Origin: an uncultured Oscillospiraceae bacterium
Lineage (GTDB): Bacteria; Bacillota; Clostridia; Oscillospirales; Acutalibacteraceae
Assembly (NCBI GenBank): GCA_900539855.1
Contig: UQDO01000001.1
Span: 77,769-141,768, forward strand
Length of the DNA stretch: 64,000 nucleotides
Reading direction: 5' to 3'
This document shows, in pieces, positions 8,799-16,879 of the stretch. Position 1 is the first letter of the stretch; each line of letters opens with the position of its first letter. The notes under the pieces were generated by a model. That model saw only the letters and a list, made by a program, of their open reading frames with translations. It was not told the origin of the DNA and searched no databases. The translations under genes were made by a program, and so were the position numbers.

Positions 8799-9699
8799 AT
8801 CCGTTCCTCCTTAAATATTCTACAGTAGTATCAAAATCCGGAACGCTTTCACGCGCACCCACACCGGTGCATTTAAGCGCGGAAACGCAGGATGCAAAGT
8901 GACAGCACTTTATAGGCGAATATCCTCTGACAACAGCCGATGCAAACGCGCCGTGGAACACGTCACCTGCACCGTTTGAGTCAACGACCTCGGCAGGATA
9001 TATAGGATACTCCGTGTACTCCTTACCGTCATAAAGCAGACCGCCGAGTTTGCCTCTCGTTATAACAACATACGACGGATGATACATTCGATAGAGCTTT
9101 TCAGCCGCTTTGTAAACATCCTTTTCACCGGTATGACCAAGCGAAAATTCCTCAGACGGTATCATTATATCGGTAAGCGCCAGCAGCTTATCCACATCGG
9201 GATAAAGTCCGCCGCAGTCATAAAGCACCTTTACGCCGTTTTCTCTCGCGATCTTAGCGGCTTCAACGGCAGCGCTCATTTCGTTTCCGTCAACCATGAG
9301 AAGCTTTGCGGACTTTATAGCATCCTTCTGATTCTCATTTAATGACAAAGGCGGTAAATTGCCTTTATCAAACACACAGGTTCTCGTTCCGCCCTCGGCG
9401 CTGAGCCATATGCAGGACGTAAATGCACGATAGCCTCCGAGCTTTGTTATATTATCGACACCAACTCCGTATTTTCTGAAGTCACCGATAAGAAAATCGC
9501 CGGTGGAATCATCAGATAAAACGCCGATATATTCGGCGTCAATGCCGAGCTTTGCAACTGCAACGATGCCGGTGGCGGCAGGACCGCCACCGACAAGTTT
9601 AGTTGATGCTGCGCGGAGCTTTGTGTCTTCGGTTGGATAATGCGGCACGGTAATGAGTGTATCCATTACACATGCACCGATTCCGACGACCTTGCTCAT
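8788..9699 (-). CDS. PfkB family carbohydrate kinase (IolC-like position)
   Basis: A 303-residue ribokinase/PfkB-type kinase. Signature 1 lies in LVGGGPAATGIVAVAKLG and signature 2 in VDSNGAGDVFHGAFASA, where the aspartate is the catalytic base and GAGD forms the anion hole. It also has the N-terminal GIGACVMDT strand. By position between an IolB-like isomerase and a class II aldolase it plays the part of IolC (5-dehydro-2-deoxygluconokinase), but sequence alone does not fix the substrate. It shares one base with the aldolase stop region upstream and overlaps iolB by 11 nt downstream, indicating translational coupling. Confidence 0.83.
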   Translation of the reverse strand: MSKVVGIGACVMDTLITVPHYPTEDTKLRAASTKLVGGGPAATGIVAVAKLGIDAEYIGVLSDDSTGDFLIGDFRKYGVGVDNITKLGGYRAFTSCIWLSAEGGTRTCVFDKGNLPPLSLNENQKDAIKSAKLLMVDGNEMSAAVEAAKIARENGVKVLYDCGGLYPDVDKLLALTDIMIPSEEFSLGHTGEKDVYKAAEKLYRMYHPSYVVITRGKLGGLLYDGKEYTEYPIYPAEVVDSNGAGDVFHGAFASAVVRGYSPIKCCHFASCVSALKCTGVGARESVPDFDTTVEYLRRNGYEL

Positions 9700-10541
9700 T
9701 ATTTTGCCTTACCTTCCGCTCCGACGAGCTTTATTTTAGTTTCAGCAAAGACCTTTACAGCCTCTATAGGTTTCTTCATGAAGTTATCGACAGCAACAGT
9801 GCGGTCCGGCTTTACGACCTCTTCCTGCACGCAGTCAAGGAATGCATAGCAAACATCGGTAGCAACATTAAGCTTACGGATACCTGCCTTGACAGCCTCC
9901 TTGATAGCCTCATCCGGAATACCCGAACCGCCGTGGAGGACAAGCGCAGTGCCGTTGGTAGCCTTGCGGATATCGGCTATACGTCCGATATCGATCTTGG
10001 GCGGCTTCTTATATCTGCCATGTGCATTTCCGACAAGGACCGCAAGTGCGGTAACGCCGGTCGCCTCGACAAATTTCTTTGCGTCCTCCGGAACGGTAAA
10101 TTCATCCATGGAATCATCGTTGACAGTGCCGACATGACCGAGCTCGCCTTCAACCTGCACATCTACATACGAGCAGAGATCGACTACTCTCTTTGTAAGA
10201 GCTATGTTCTCGTCAAACGGCAGAGCTGATCCGTCAAGCATTATTCCGGTCGCACCGTAGCGCAGCGCTCTTGTTACCTCAAGCTCCGTAGGACCGTGAT
10301 CAAGATGGAAGCATACCGGAACCGAAGCCTTATGAGCAGCCGCGACCACTACCGGTGAAAGGTAATAACCGGCTTCCTCTTTAAAAAGTCTCGGATAGAC
10401 CTGAAGTATTACCGGAGCCCTGAGTTCTTCGGCTGCCTTGATAGCGCCCATGCAGGTCTCCATATTGTAAACATTGAAAGCAGGAATACAATATCCGCCT
10501 TCCTCAGCCATGCCGATGATCTGTTTAAAATTAACCAGCAT
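9699..10541 (-). CDS. Class II aldolase (fructose-bisphosphate/IolJ type)
   Basis: A 280-residue zinc-dependent class II aldolase of the FbaA/GatY/IolJ family. Visible motifs are IPAFNVYNMET, the zinc-ligand block CFHLDHG, YGATGIMLDGSALPFDENI, VEGELGHVG, the ligand histidine in GNAHGRYK, LHGGSGIPDEAI and the phosphate-binding KLNVATD. It would cleave a phosphorylated ketose or keto acid to dihydroxyacetone phosphate plus an aldehyde; after an IolB- and IolC-like pair the parallel is IolJ, giving malonate semialdehyde. It starts 13 nt after the Fe-S gene and is joined to the kinase. Tagatose-bisphosphate or fructose-bisphosphate specificity remains possible. Confidence 0.87.
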   Translation of the reverse strand: MLVNFKQIIGMAEEGGYCIPAFNVYNMETCMGAIKAAEELRAPVILQVYPRLFKEEAGYYLSPVVVAAAHKASVPVCFHLDHGPTELEVTRALRYGATGIMLDGSALPFDENIALTKRVVDLCSYVDVQVEGELGHVGTVNDDSMDEFTVPEDAKKFVEATGVTALAVLVGNAHGRYKKPPKIDIGRIADIRKATNGTALVLHGGSGIPDEAIKEAVKAGIRKLNVATDVCYAFLDCVQEEVVKPDRTVAVDNFMKKPIEAVKVFAETKIKLVGAEGKAK

Positions 10542-10554
10542 TCAGATGCACTCC

Positions 10555-11649
10555 TTACTTTGTTGCCTCGAGAACGAGTTCCTCGATCGAAATGACCTTT
10601 TTACCCGAAGGAGCAACCTTCTTCAAAGCTGCATATTCCGCAGGACTTGCGGTAACTATGGTATCGGCGCCGACATGGATGGCATTCATCCAGCGCTCTT
10701 TGGCAACAAGCTCGGATACGAGCGGGTTATATATAGCCATGAGCCAGCCGCCTGCCCACATGGTGTCTTTTCTGTTGAGGAGCATTTCGTTAAGCTCAGC
10801 ACAAGCCGAAACAATCTTTCTGGGCTCCTCAGTCTCCTCAAGGTCACGGGCAAGCTGATACGGATCCTGGAAAACAACAGCCTTGCCGGTGTTCTTTACC
10901 TTGAGCTTCTTGTCCTTTATAAGACCGGCGACATATGCCGTGAAGGTCACAACACCGTCAAGCTTAACGCCGTATTCCTTATACTCACGGACGAACGCCT
11001 TGGCGTCAGCCGGATCAAAGGCAACTATGGTTTTAAATTTTCCGATAACATCGGCGCAATCCTTCATCATCTTCTTGGTCTCGTCGGCAGCACCGATAAG
11101 CCAGTCAAGAGCAGCGCCGCTGTCCGGTTCCTTAGCAAGGCAAGTAAACTTGACTCCTGCTTTCTCAAGAACTTCTATAGCCTTTACCGCTGCGTCAGGT
11201 ACATTGTATCTTGCTTCCGAGCCGAGGAAAAGGAGAATCTTCTCGTCCTTCTCGTGAGCCTTGATAGCCTTATCAAGAGCAGCCTTGACCTTCTTGGCGC
11301 CGTAAGCGTTGCCGGTATCAAGGATCTTGTCAACTATAGCGTTTATGTAGTCGGGAGTCTTGCCGTTAAGAGCGGCATTGAGACGGACATCCTTTGTAAA
11401 GAAGGTCGGATCCCAACCGGTGACACACTCCTTGGTGCATGCTCCGCACATCTGGCACTCATAGACATTGTCCATGACATCGCTCGTCAGCTCAACACCC
11501 TCGCGGTTTACAAGCGAAAGAGCAAGTGCACGGGCTCTTGAGGTATTTCTCTCCTGACCGGTCGCATTACCGACAGGGCAGATATGACGGCACATCCAGC
11601 AGAAACGACAAGCGTCAACTATCTGCTTACTTTTTTCACACATATACAT
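10555..11649 (-). CDS. Fe-S oxidoreductase subunit with degenerate CCG domain (GlcF/LutA-like)
   Basis: A 364-residue protein with two ferredoxin-type clusters near the N-terminus: cysteines 14, 17, 20 and 24 (CRFCWMCRHICP) and 65, 68, 71 and 75 (CQMCGACTKEC). The rest aligns by pattern with the CCG domain of GlcF/LutA/HdrD-type proteins, but the cysteines are gone: the usual DPC-H/L-L-R site reads QDPYQLARDL, the CCGGGG site reads WAGGW, and the first-half positions read LGSEAR and PDSGAA. It would therefore relay electrons through two [4Fe-4S] clusters only. It follows the FAD oxidase by 25 nt and probably links it to the fused ETF. Confidence 0.85.
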   Translation of the reverse strand: MYMCEKSKQIVDACRFCWMCRHICPVGNATGQERNTSRARALALSLVNREGVELTSDVMDNVYECQMCGACTKECVTGWDPTFFTKDVRLNAALNGKTPDYINAIVDKILDTGNAYGAKKVKAALDKAIKAHEKDEKILLFLGSEARYNVPDAAVKAIEVLEKAGVKFTCLAKEPDSGAALDWLIGAADETKKMMKDCADVIGKFKTIVAFDPADAKAFVREYKEYGVKLDGVVTFTAYVAGLIKDKKLKVKNTGKAVVFQDPYQLARDLEETEEPRKIVSACAELNEMLLNRKDTMWAGGWLMAIYNPLVSELVAKERWMNAIHVGADTIVTASPAEYAALKKVAPSGKKVISIEELVLEATK

Positions 11650-11674
11650 AATCAGATTACCTCCCCTATCAATA

Positions 11675-13105
11675 TTAAAGACCGAGCTTGAACGGGTTCA
11701 TGATTCCGTTCGGATCAAGCTGCTTCTTGATTCCCTCGAACACCTGCATTGCAGGACCATACTGTTCCTTCATGAGACGTCCGAGCTTAATGCCGACACC
11801 GTGGTGATCGTTTACGACACCGCCGTTCGCGATAGCGGTACGGACACCGGTGCTCCAGATCTGCTGATGCAGACGGAGAGCCTCGTGCGGATCCTCCGGA
11901 ACGTGATCCTTGTCAACAATAAAGCGGTCGTAGACCATGCAGCCCCACTCATACCAGTGCGAGAAGTGAGCTATGAACTTAACATACGGGAAGTTGGTCT
12001 CGATAGCCTTCTTCATTGCCCAGTATATCTTCTCGATCTTGTCGTAAGGAGCGATAGTATCCATAGTACCGAACATCTGCGGCAGATCCATCATATAGCC
12101 CGGATAGAAGAAGGTGATCTTTTCCTTCCACCACTTCTCGCCGTACTCACTGCCGAGGTCCTCAGCACCGTATTTCTTGAATGTGTCGAGAAGTATCTTC
12201 TCTTCGACCTCGACCATTTCCTTGCAGCCTTCATAAGCAACGTTCATGAAAGCGCCCTTCTTCTCAACGCCGACTATCTTCTTTATAAGAGAAGCGGTCT
12301 CTGCCTCGTCATAAAGACGCATGACCGACGGCTTGAACTTCTGGAGCAGCTCGCGCGATGCCTTGAACGCACCGGTCATATCCTGGAACAAAAATCCACG
12401 GAAGCGGCGCTCCTCAGGCTGGGCAAATATACGGATCTGAGCCTTGGTGATAACACCGAGGGTACCCTCAGAGCCTATGAATATCTGATTAAGGTCAGGA
12501 CCTGCTGCGTGCTTAGGAGCAGACGAAGTGTTGATGATATCACCGTTCGGGAGAACGACCTCCATCTGGAGCACCATGTCGTCTATCTTGCCGTACTTGG
12601 TGGAAACAACGCCTATACCGCGGTGGGCAAGAAAGCCGCCGACGGTGGAACATGTAAGCGATGACGGATAATGCATGGTAGCATATCCGACTTCATTTGC
12701 AGCCCACTCAATGTGCTTATAAATAGCACCGGTGCCGCACTCTATGTAAAGAGCATCTGTGTTTACATCATAAATCTTGTTCATTCTCTTGGTATCAAGA
12801 AGAATACCGCCGGCAACAGGAATAGCGCCGCCCTGTGTACCGCCGCCGCCACCCCAGGTGGTAACCGGTATTTTATAGTAGTTGGCGATCTTCAATACCT
12901 TTGAAGTCTCCTCAGCATCCTTAGGGGATACAATGAAGTCTGCCTCCGGCATGATCTTGCCGCGGTCAGCCCACATTCTTGAAAGCCAGAAATAGTCAAC
13001 GCCGTGAGTGATCTTATCGATCTCTCTGGTTGAACAATTTTCTCTGCCGACAGCATCCTCAAGCTCTGTGAGGACCATATCTGTCATAAACTCATTGAAA
13101 ACCAT
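11675..13105 (-). CDS. FAD-linked oxidase (GlcD/D-lactate dehydrogenase/AGPS superfamily)
   Basis: A 476-residue VAO/PCMH-type flavoprotein. The FAD-binding loop is seen as TTWGGGGGTQGGAIP, followed by STVGGFLAHRGIG, KIDDMVLQMEVVLPNG and GSEGTLGVITKA. The C-terminal active-site region is GGVVNDHHGVGIKLGRLM and it ends in LDPNGIMNPFKLGL. Such enzymes oxidise 2-hydroxy acids or other alcohols; the HHG-type ending also recalls alkyl-dihydroxyacetonephosphate synthase, so a lyase-like role is an alternative. It is the first gene of the operon, with an upstream promoter at 13158-13186, and its electrons would leave through the Fe-S protein and fused ETF, as in lactate dehydrogenase/ETF systems of anaerobes. 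Confidence 0.85.
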   Translation of the reverse strand: MVFNEFMTDMVLTELEDAVGRENCSTREIDKITHGVDYFWLSRMWADRGKIMPEADFIVSPKDAEETSKVLKIANYYKIPVTTWGGGGGTQGGAIPVAGGILLDTKRMNKIYDVNTDALYIECGTGAIYKHIEWAANEVGYATMHYPSSLTCSTVGGFLAHRGIGVVSTKYGKIDDMVLQMEVVLPNGDIINTSSAPKHAAGPDLNQIFIGSEGTLGVITKAQIRIFAQPEERRFRGFLFQDMTGAFKASRELLQKFKPSVMRLYDEAETASLIKKIVGVEKKGAFMNVAYEGCKEMVEVEEKILLDTFKKYGAEDLGSEYGEKWWKEKITFFYPGYMMDLPQMFGTMDTIAPYDKIEKIYWAMKKAIETNFPYVKFIAHFSHWYEWGCMVYDRFIVDKDHVPEDPHEALRLHQQIWSTGVRTAIANGGVVNDHHGVGIKLGRLMKEQYGPAMQVFEGIKKQLDPNGIMNPFKLGL

Positions 13106-13129
13106 CAGATCATCTCCATTTGTTATTTA

Positions 13130-13141
13130 CGGTTTAAACCG
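13130..13141. promoter_or_regulatory. Palindrome, candidate RpiR operator
   Basis: CGGTTTAAACCG is a perfect 12-bp palindrome 24 nt upstream of the FAD-oxidase start and just downstream of that gene's predicted -10 box. Binding there would block the operon. The divergent RpiR gene is the natural candidate regulator; this is inference from position. Confidence 0.45.
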
Positions 13142-13157
13142 CATTTTTACGTTGTAC

Positions 13158-13186
13158 ATTGTAGCACACAAAAAGCCCTTTTGCAA
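13158..13186 (-). promoter_or_regulatory. Promoter of the nine-gene operon
   Basis: On the minus strand TTGCAA (13186-13181) and TACAAT (13163-13158) are 17 nt apart, upstream of the FAD-oxidase gene. Confidence 0.6.
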
Positions 13187-13217
13187 TAGCAAAATGAAGT
13201 TTTTTTTCAAAAATTAC

Positions 13218-13246
13218 TTGTTATTTTATTATCAATATGCTATAAT
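13218..13246 (+). promoter_or_regulatory. Promoter of the RpiR gene
   Basis: TTGTTA (13218-13223) and TATAAT (13241-13246) are separated by 17 nt, followed by AGAGGTG and ATG 13275. Confidence 0.65.
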
Positions 13247-13274
13247 GGAGTAAATTTTCACATAGAGGTGCCGT

Positions 13275-14117
13275 ATGGAGTCGATTTTACTAAAGATACG
13301 CGATAATTACCCGGCAATGGGTCACAGCGAAAAGCATATTGCCGATTGGATAACCAAAAATTTTGAGGAGATGTTAGGGCTTTCAATCAGTCAGCTGGCT
13401 GAAAAATGCGGCTGCGGCGAAGCAACTGTGGTCAGATTTTCAAGAAGGCTCGGGCTTTCGGGATATCAGGAGCTGAAGCTCAAGGTTGCGCAGGACTCGG
13501 CAAACACCGCTGCCGGCGGCGTTATGGGTATTGAGCCTGAGGACAGCTGTTACGATATCTTCACAAAGCGTATAAGGGATATAGCGGTAGCGCTTGAGAA
13601 TACAAGGTCGGTACTGGATCCTGCACAAATAGAAAAAGCCGCAACGGCGATCCAGTCCGCGCGGCGCATAGTAATATTCGGTCTCGGAAATTCAGCGTCG
13701 GTCGCAGCCGACGCACAGCATAAATTCCTGCGTGCAGGGCTTGACGCCGTGGCGTATTGTGACAACCACATGCAGGCAATAGCGGCATCGCATCTGCACA
13801 AGGGCGATGTTGCTATAGGCATATCCCATTCCGGCGCTTCAATAGATGTAGTCGATGCCCTGAGAATCTCGCGCGAATCCGGAGCCACAACGATATGCAT
13901 AACAAATTTCGGCAGCTCCCCTATCAACGAATACAGTGATATCATCTTAAATACACGGTCTGAGGAAACAAAGTATTCAATACTCGCCATGAGCTCAAGA
14001 ATAGCTCAGCTCGCAATATTCGACGCGCTTTATACATACATAGTCATGAACAGCAACAAAGCCGCCGTAAAAGCCATAAAAGAGACCGAAACGGCACTGC
14101 AAAGCAAAAAATACTGA
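13275..14117 (+). CDS. MurR/RpiR family transcriptional regulator
   Basis: A 280-residue regulator with an N-terminal RpiR-type helix-turn-helix (about residues 1-77; SEKHIADWI, SISQLAEKCGCGEATVVRFS) and a C-terminal SIS domain (about 125-260; FGLGNSASVAADAQHKFLR, IGISHSGASIDVVDAL). SIS domains bind phosphosugars, so a phosphorylated intermediate of the adjacent pathway is the likely signal. It is divergent from the nine-gene operon, with promoters on both strands and a palindrome in the 169-bp gap, which makes it the probable regulator of that operon. AGAGGTG precedes ATG 13275. Confidence 0.9.
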   Translation: MESILLKIRDNYPAMGHSEKHIADWITKNFEEMLGLSISQLAEKCGCGEATVVRFSRRLGLSGYQELKLKVAQDSANTAAGGVMGIEPEDSCYDIFTKRIRDIAVALENTRSVLDPAQIEKAATAIQSARRIVIFGLGNSASVAADAQHKFLRAGLDAVAYCDNHMQAIAASHLHKGDVAIGISHSGASIDVVDALRISRESGATTICITNFGSSPINEYSDIILNTRSEETKYSILAMSSRIAQLAIFDALYTYIVMNSNKAAVKAIKETETALQSKKY

Positions 14118-14618
14118 TTATATATATTTTTCGACGGCTCTGTGAAGCTCCGACACGCACCTTTCGATATCCTTGCCGGAACAGTCAAAAACAATATCGG
14201 CATACATTTCATAAAGCGGTGCGCGTTCATTATAAAGGTCGGCTATTGTAGTTCCGGGCTTCATTGATATTCCGCGTGTCTTTATGTTTTTGATCCTTTT
14301 TTCTATTTCGGAAGGTTCAAGTTTCAGATAAACGGTCACAGCGCTCCTTTTAAGATTTTCCATGGCTGAAGTGCCGTACACGGCGCTGCCGCCTGTGGCT
14401 ATAACGCTGTGTTCGCAGCTTACCGCCGAAAGCATTCTGTTTTCTATATCGTTAAAGCCGTCAACACCGTGTGCCGATATAAGTTCAGAAAGGCTTTTGC
14501 CGGTATTTTTTTGTATTAAAAGATCGGTGTCGATAAAATCCATAAGCAGCGCTTTGGCAAGCAGGACGCCTATCGTGCTTTTGCCCGAGCCCGGCATGCC
14601 GATCAGGACTATATTCAT
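14118..14618 (-). CDS. aroK: Shikimate kinase
   Basis: A 166-residue P-loop kinase that phosphorylates shikimate in aromatic amino acid synthesis. The Walker A motif is GMPGSGKSTIG, followed by the substrate-binding DTD and FNDIENRML, and the glycine-rich ATGGSAVYG. Length matches the family. ATG 14618 is preferred over the GTG at 14627 because GGGTGA stands in the right place before it. It converges with the RpiR gene with no gap between the stops. No other aromatic-pathway genes are nearby. The lid region (TRGISMKPG) is less typical, so a general nucleotide-like kinase role is a small possibility. Confidence 0.88.
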   Translation of the reverse strand: MNIVLIGMPGSGKSTIGVLLAKALLMDFIDTDLLIQKNTGKSLSELISAHGVDGFNDIENRMLSAVSCEHSVIATGGSAVYGTSAMENLKRSAVTVYLKLEPSEIEKRIKNIKTRGISMKPGTTIADLYNERAPLYEMYADIVFDCSGKDIERCVSELHRAVEKYI

Positions 14619-14723
14619 AAATATCACCCTACGAAATTATAATGCAAAACGTCGCTAAATTCAACAGGTTTGTCAACTAAGCAGCTCCTCTTATCAAAAT
14701 AGTTATTAATTTTTATAGATTGC

Positions 14724-14752
14724 TTGATTTAATATATATATTTTGCTATAAT
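14724..14752 (+). promoter_or_regulatory. Promoter for the DUF6106-like gene
   Basis: TTGATT (14724-14729) and TATAAT (14747-14752) with 17 nt spacing, 29 nt before ATG 14781. Confidence 0.6.
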
Positions 14753-14780
14753 CGGAGATAAGAAAGCGGTGGGTAACAAT

Positions 14781-15320
14781 ATGTCTTATTATGTTAAAAA
14801 CGATATTTTCGCTGAACAGTTAGTATCTATAAAAAACACCGGTAAGGTACTGGCTCTGCGCCTTTTCATCTGGATCATGGGTGCACTGCTGGCTGTCGGT
14901 CTTGTTTTGCTTGGAATTTTTAAAAATTCCTTATCGTTTATATCTCTCATTCTTGCCGTCGCGGCACTGTACGGGGCATATTACTTAAATACACGCTTTG
15001 AGCAGGAATTTGAATATTCAAATACAAACGGTGAAGTCGATATCGACCGCATAATCAACAAGCAGTCAAGGCAGCGTATGGCACAGTTTAAGTGCGATGA
15101 TATATTCGATATAAGACCGTTTGACGCAAATGCGAAGCTTACCGCCAAGCGTGAGGAAAAGGATATTTATTTTGCCTGCACGCCGGGCAGCTCATCATAT
15201 GTTTTTAAAATAAAACATCCCAGGCGCGGACACTATTATCTTGTCCTTGATCCCGACGGAGAATTTAAGGAGTCACTTTTAAAGACGCTCCCCTATCTAT
15301 TAAAAGATAAGCTGAATTAA
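14781..15320 (+). CDS. DUF6106-like membrane protein
   Basis: A 179-residue protein resembling the DUF6106 family of Clostridia; function unknown. Two hydrophobic helices (about residues 25-45 and 48-68: LRLFIWIMGALLAVGLVLLG, then ISLILAVAALYGAYYL) are followed by a soluble domain ending in HYYLVLDPDGEF. The ATG at 14781 is preferred to the GTG at 14769, which overlaps the GGTGGG ribosome site. It is 14 nt upstream of nnr and probably co-transcribed with it from the promoter at 14724-14752. Confidence 0.7.
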   Translation: MSYYVKNDIFAEQLVSIKNTGKVLALRLFIWIMGALLAVGLVLLGIFKNSLSFISLILAVAALYGAYYLNTRFEQEFEYSNTNGEVDIDRIINKQSRQRMAQFKCDDIFDIRPFDANAKLTAKREEKDIYFACTPGSSSYVFKIKHPRRGHYYLVLDPDGEFKESLLKTLPYLLKDKLN

Positions 15321-15334
15321 ACGGAGGTCATTTT

Positions 15335-16870
15335 ATGGTCTATACCTGCGAACAGATAAAACGCGCTGAAACGGCAGCGGTCGAAATGGGCATGAACTGG
15401 CTCCGCCTTATGGAAAACGCCGGTTCGGCAGCAGCAAAGGAAATCAGATCATCATACCAGCTTGAGGGTAAAAGGATCGTTATCGTCTGCGGCAAAGGCA
15501 ACAACGGCGGTGACGGCTATGTTATCGCAAGAAAGCTGCTTGAAAACAGTGCGCATATAAGGGTGATATCCATTGAACCGCCTGCAACTGACAGCGCAAA
15601 GGAAATGCTTGCAAAGGCTGTGACGCTTGGTATAAGACCGGTCGATTTCGGCAATTATGAAACACTTTGCTGTCAGTATATAAATGACGCAGACCTGATT
15701 GTTGACGCAATATTCGGCACCGGCTTTTCGGGTGCTGCCGGCGGCATCTATGCTGCCGCGATCTCGGCGATCAACTATTCTTCCGCTCCTGTAGTGGCGG
15801 TAGATGTGCCGAGCGGAATTTCGGGCGACAAGGGTACCGTGGACGGACTGTGCGTAAAGGCTGATATCACCGTAACCTTTGCGGCATATAAGCCGTGCCA
15901 TCTGCTTTTCCCCTCCTGCAACTACTGCGGCAGGGTGATACCTGCGACTATCGGCATGCCCGATGCGGCTTTTGCAGGGCTTGAGCCTGCGATGCGTGTG
16001 GTTAGCAATGAATATGTAAGCGGACTGCTGCCGCAGCGTGCGGTAGACTGCCACAAGGGCATCTGCGGAACGGCAGGTCTTTTTGTCGGCAACAAAGGCT
16101 ATTCCGGTGCTGCCGTGATAGCCGGCAAAGCAGCCGTCAAAAGCGGAGCCGGTATCGTGAACATGATAATACCGGAAAGCATATATACGATAGTCGGGAC
16201 CTCTTTGCCTGAGGCCGTTTGCACCGTTCTTGACGGCGACAGCACAGGCTGCATACATTTTAACGATACGGAAAGAATAAAGGAGGCTTTGTCCTCATGC
16301 ACCGCAGGGCTTTTGGGATGCGGTCTCGGACAAAGCTATCATGTAAAGCATGCCGTGGAGGAAATCATGCAGAGCATATCAATACCGCTCGTTATAGACG
16401 CCGACGGTATAAATGTACTTGCCGACCGCATAGATTTGATAAGGCAGTATAAAAACGACGTGATAATAACTCCGCACCCGAAGGAAGCGTCGCGTTTGCT
16501 GGGATGTACTGTATCGGATATACAAAACGACAGACTGGGTTCCGCAAAAAGACTTTGCAGCATTACCGGAGCGGTTGCAGTATTGAAGGGTGCTAAAACC
16601 ATAATCTCGGCTCCTTCAGGTAAAACTTATGTTGTGACCGATGGCAATCCCGGGATGGCAACAGCCGGCACAGGTGATATGCTCGCCGGAATGACGGCAG
16701 CGTTTTTAGCGCAGGGTATGTCTGCCGAAAATGCAGCCGTGTGCGCCTGTAAGCTGCACGCTTTGTCAGGGGATCTTGCCGTATGCGACACCTCTGTTTT
16801 GTCTCTTACTCCTACCGATATGATAAACGCGCTTTCCGATATATACTGCCGAATGTACTTAAAGAAATAA
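15335..16870 (+). CDS. nnr: Bifunctional NAD(P)H-hydrate epimerase / ADP-dependent dehydratase
   Basis: A 511-residue metabolite-repair enzyme that restores NADH and NADPH from their hydrated forms. The N-terminal YjeF epimerase domain (about 1-210) shows MENAGSAAAKEI, CGKGNNGGDGYV, DAIFGTGFSG and VDVPSGISGDKG. The C-terminal dehydratase domain (about 225-505) is ribokinase-like, with GVAVLKGAKT-type strand AVLKGAKTII and the signature NPGMATAGTGDMLAGM, whose aspartate is catalytic. GGAGGTCATTTT precedes ATG 15335. It follows the DUF6106-like gene by 14 nt and precedes a small lipoprotein by 9 nt. Confidence 0.95.
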   Translation: MVYTCEQIKRAETAAVEMGMNWLRLMENAGSAAAKEIRSSYQLEGKRIVIVCGKGNNGGDGYVIARKLLENSAHIRVISIEPPATDSAKEMLAKAVTLGIRPVDFGNYETLCCQYINDADLIVDAIFGTGFSGAAGGIYAAAISAINYSSAPVVAVDVPSGISGDKGTVDGLCVKADITVTFAAYKPCHLLFPSCNYCGRVIPATIGMPDAAFAGLEPAMRVVSNEYVSGLLPQRAVDCHKGICGTAGLFVGNKGYSGAAVIAGKAAVKSGAGIVNMIIPESIYTIVGTSLPEAVCTVLDGDSTGCIHFNDTERIKEALSSCTAGLLGCGLGQSYHVKHAVEEIMQSISIPLVIDADGINVLADRIDLIRQYKNDVIITPHPKEASRLLGCTVSDIQNDRLGSAKRLCSITGAVAVLKGAKTIISAPSGKTYVVTDGNPGMATAGTGDMLAGMTAAFLAQGMSAENAAVCACKLHALSGDLAVCDTSVLSLTPTDMINALSDIYCRMYLKK

Positions 16871-16879
16871 GGTGGTATT

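Noticed and set aside
8004..10541. A classic myo-inositol operon
   Set aside because: IolB-, IolC- and IolJ-like genes are present, but IolD, IolE and IolG are not, and the flavin oxidase, ETF and FGGY kinase do not belong to that pathway.
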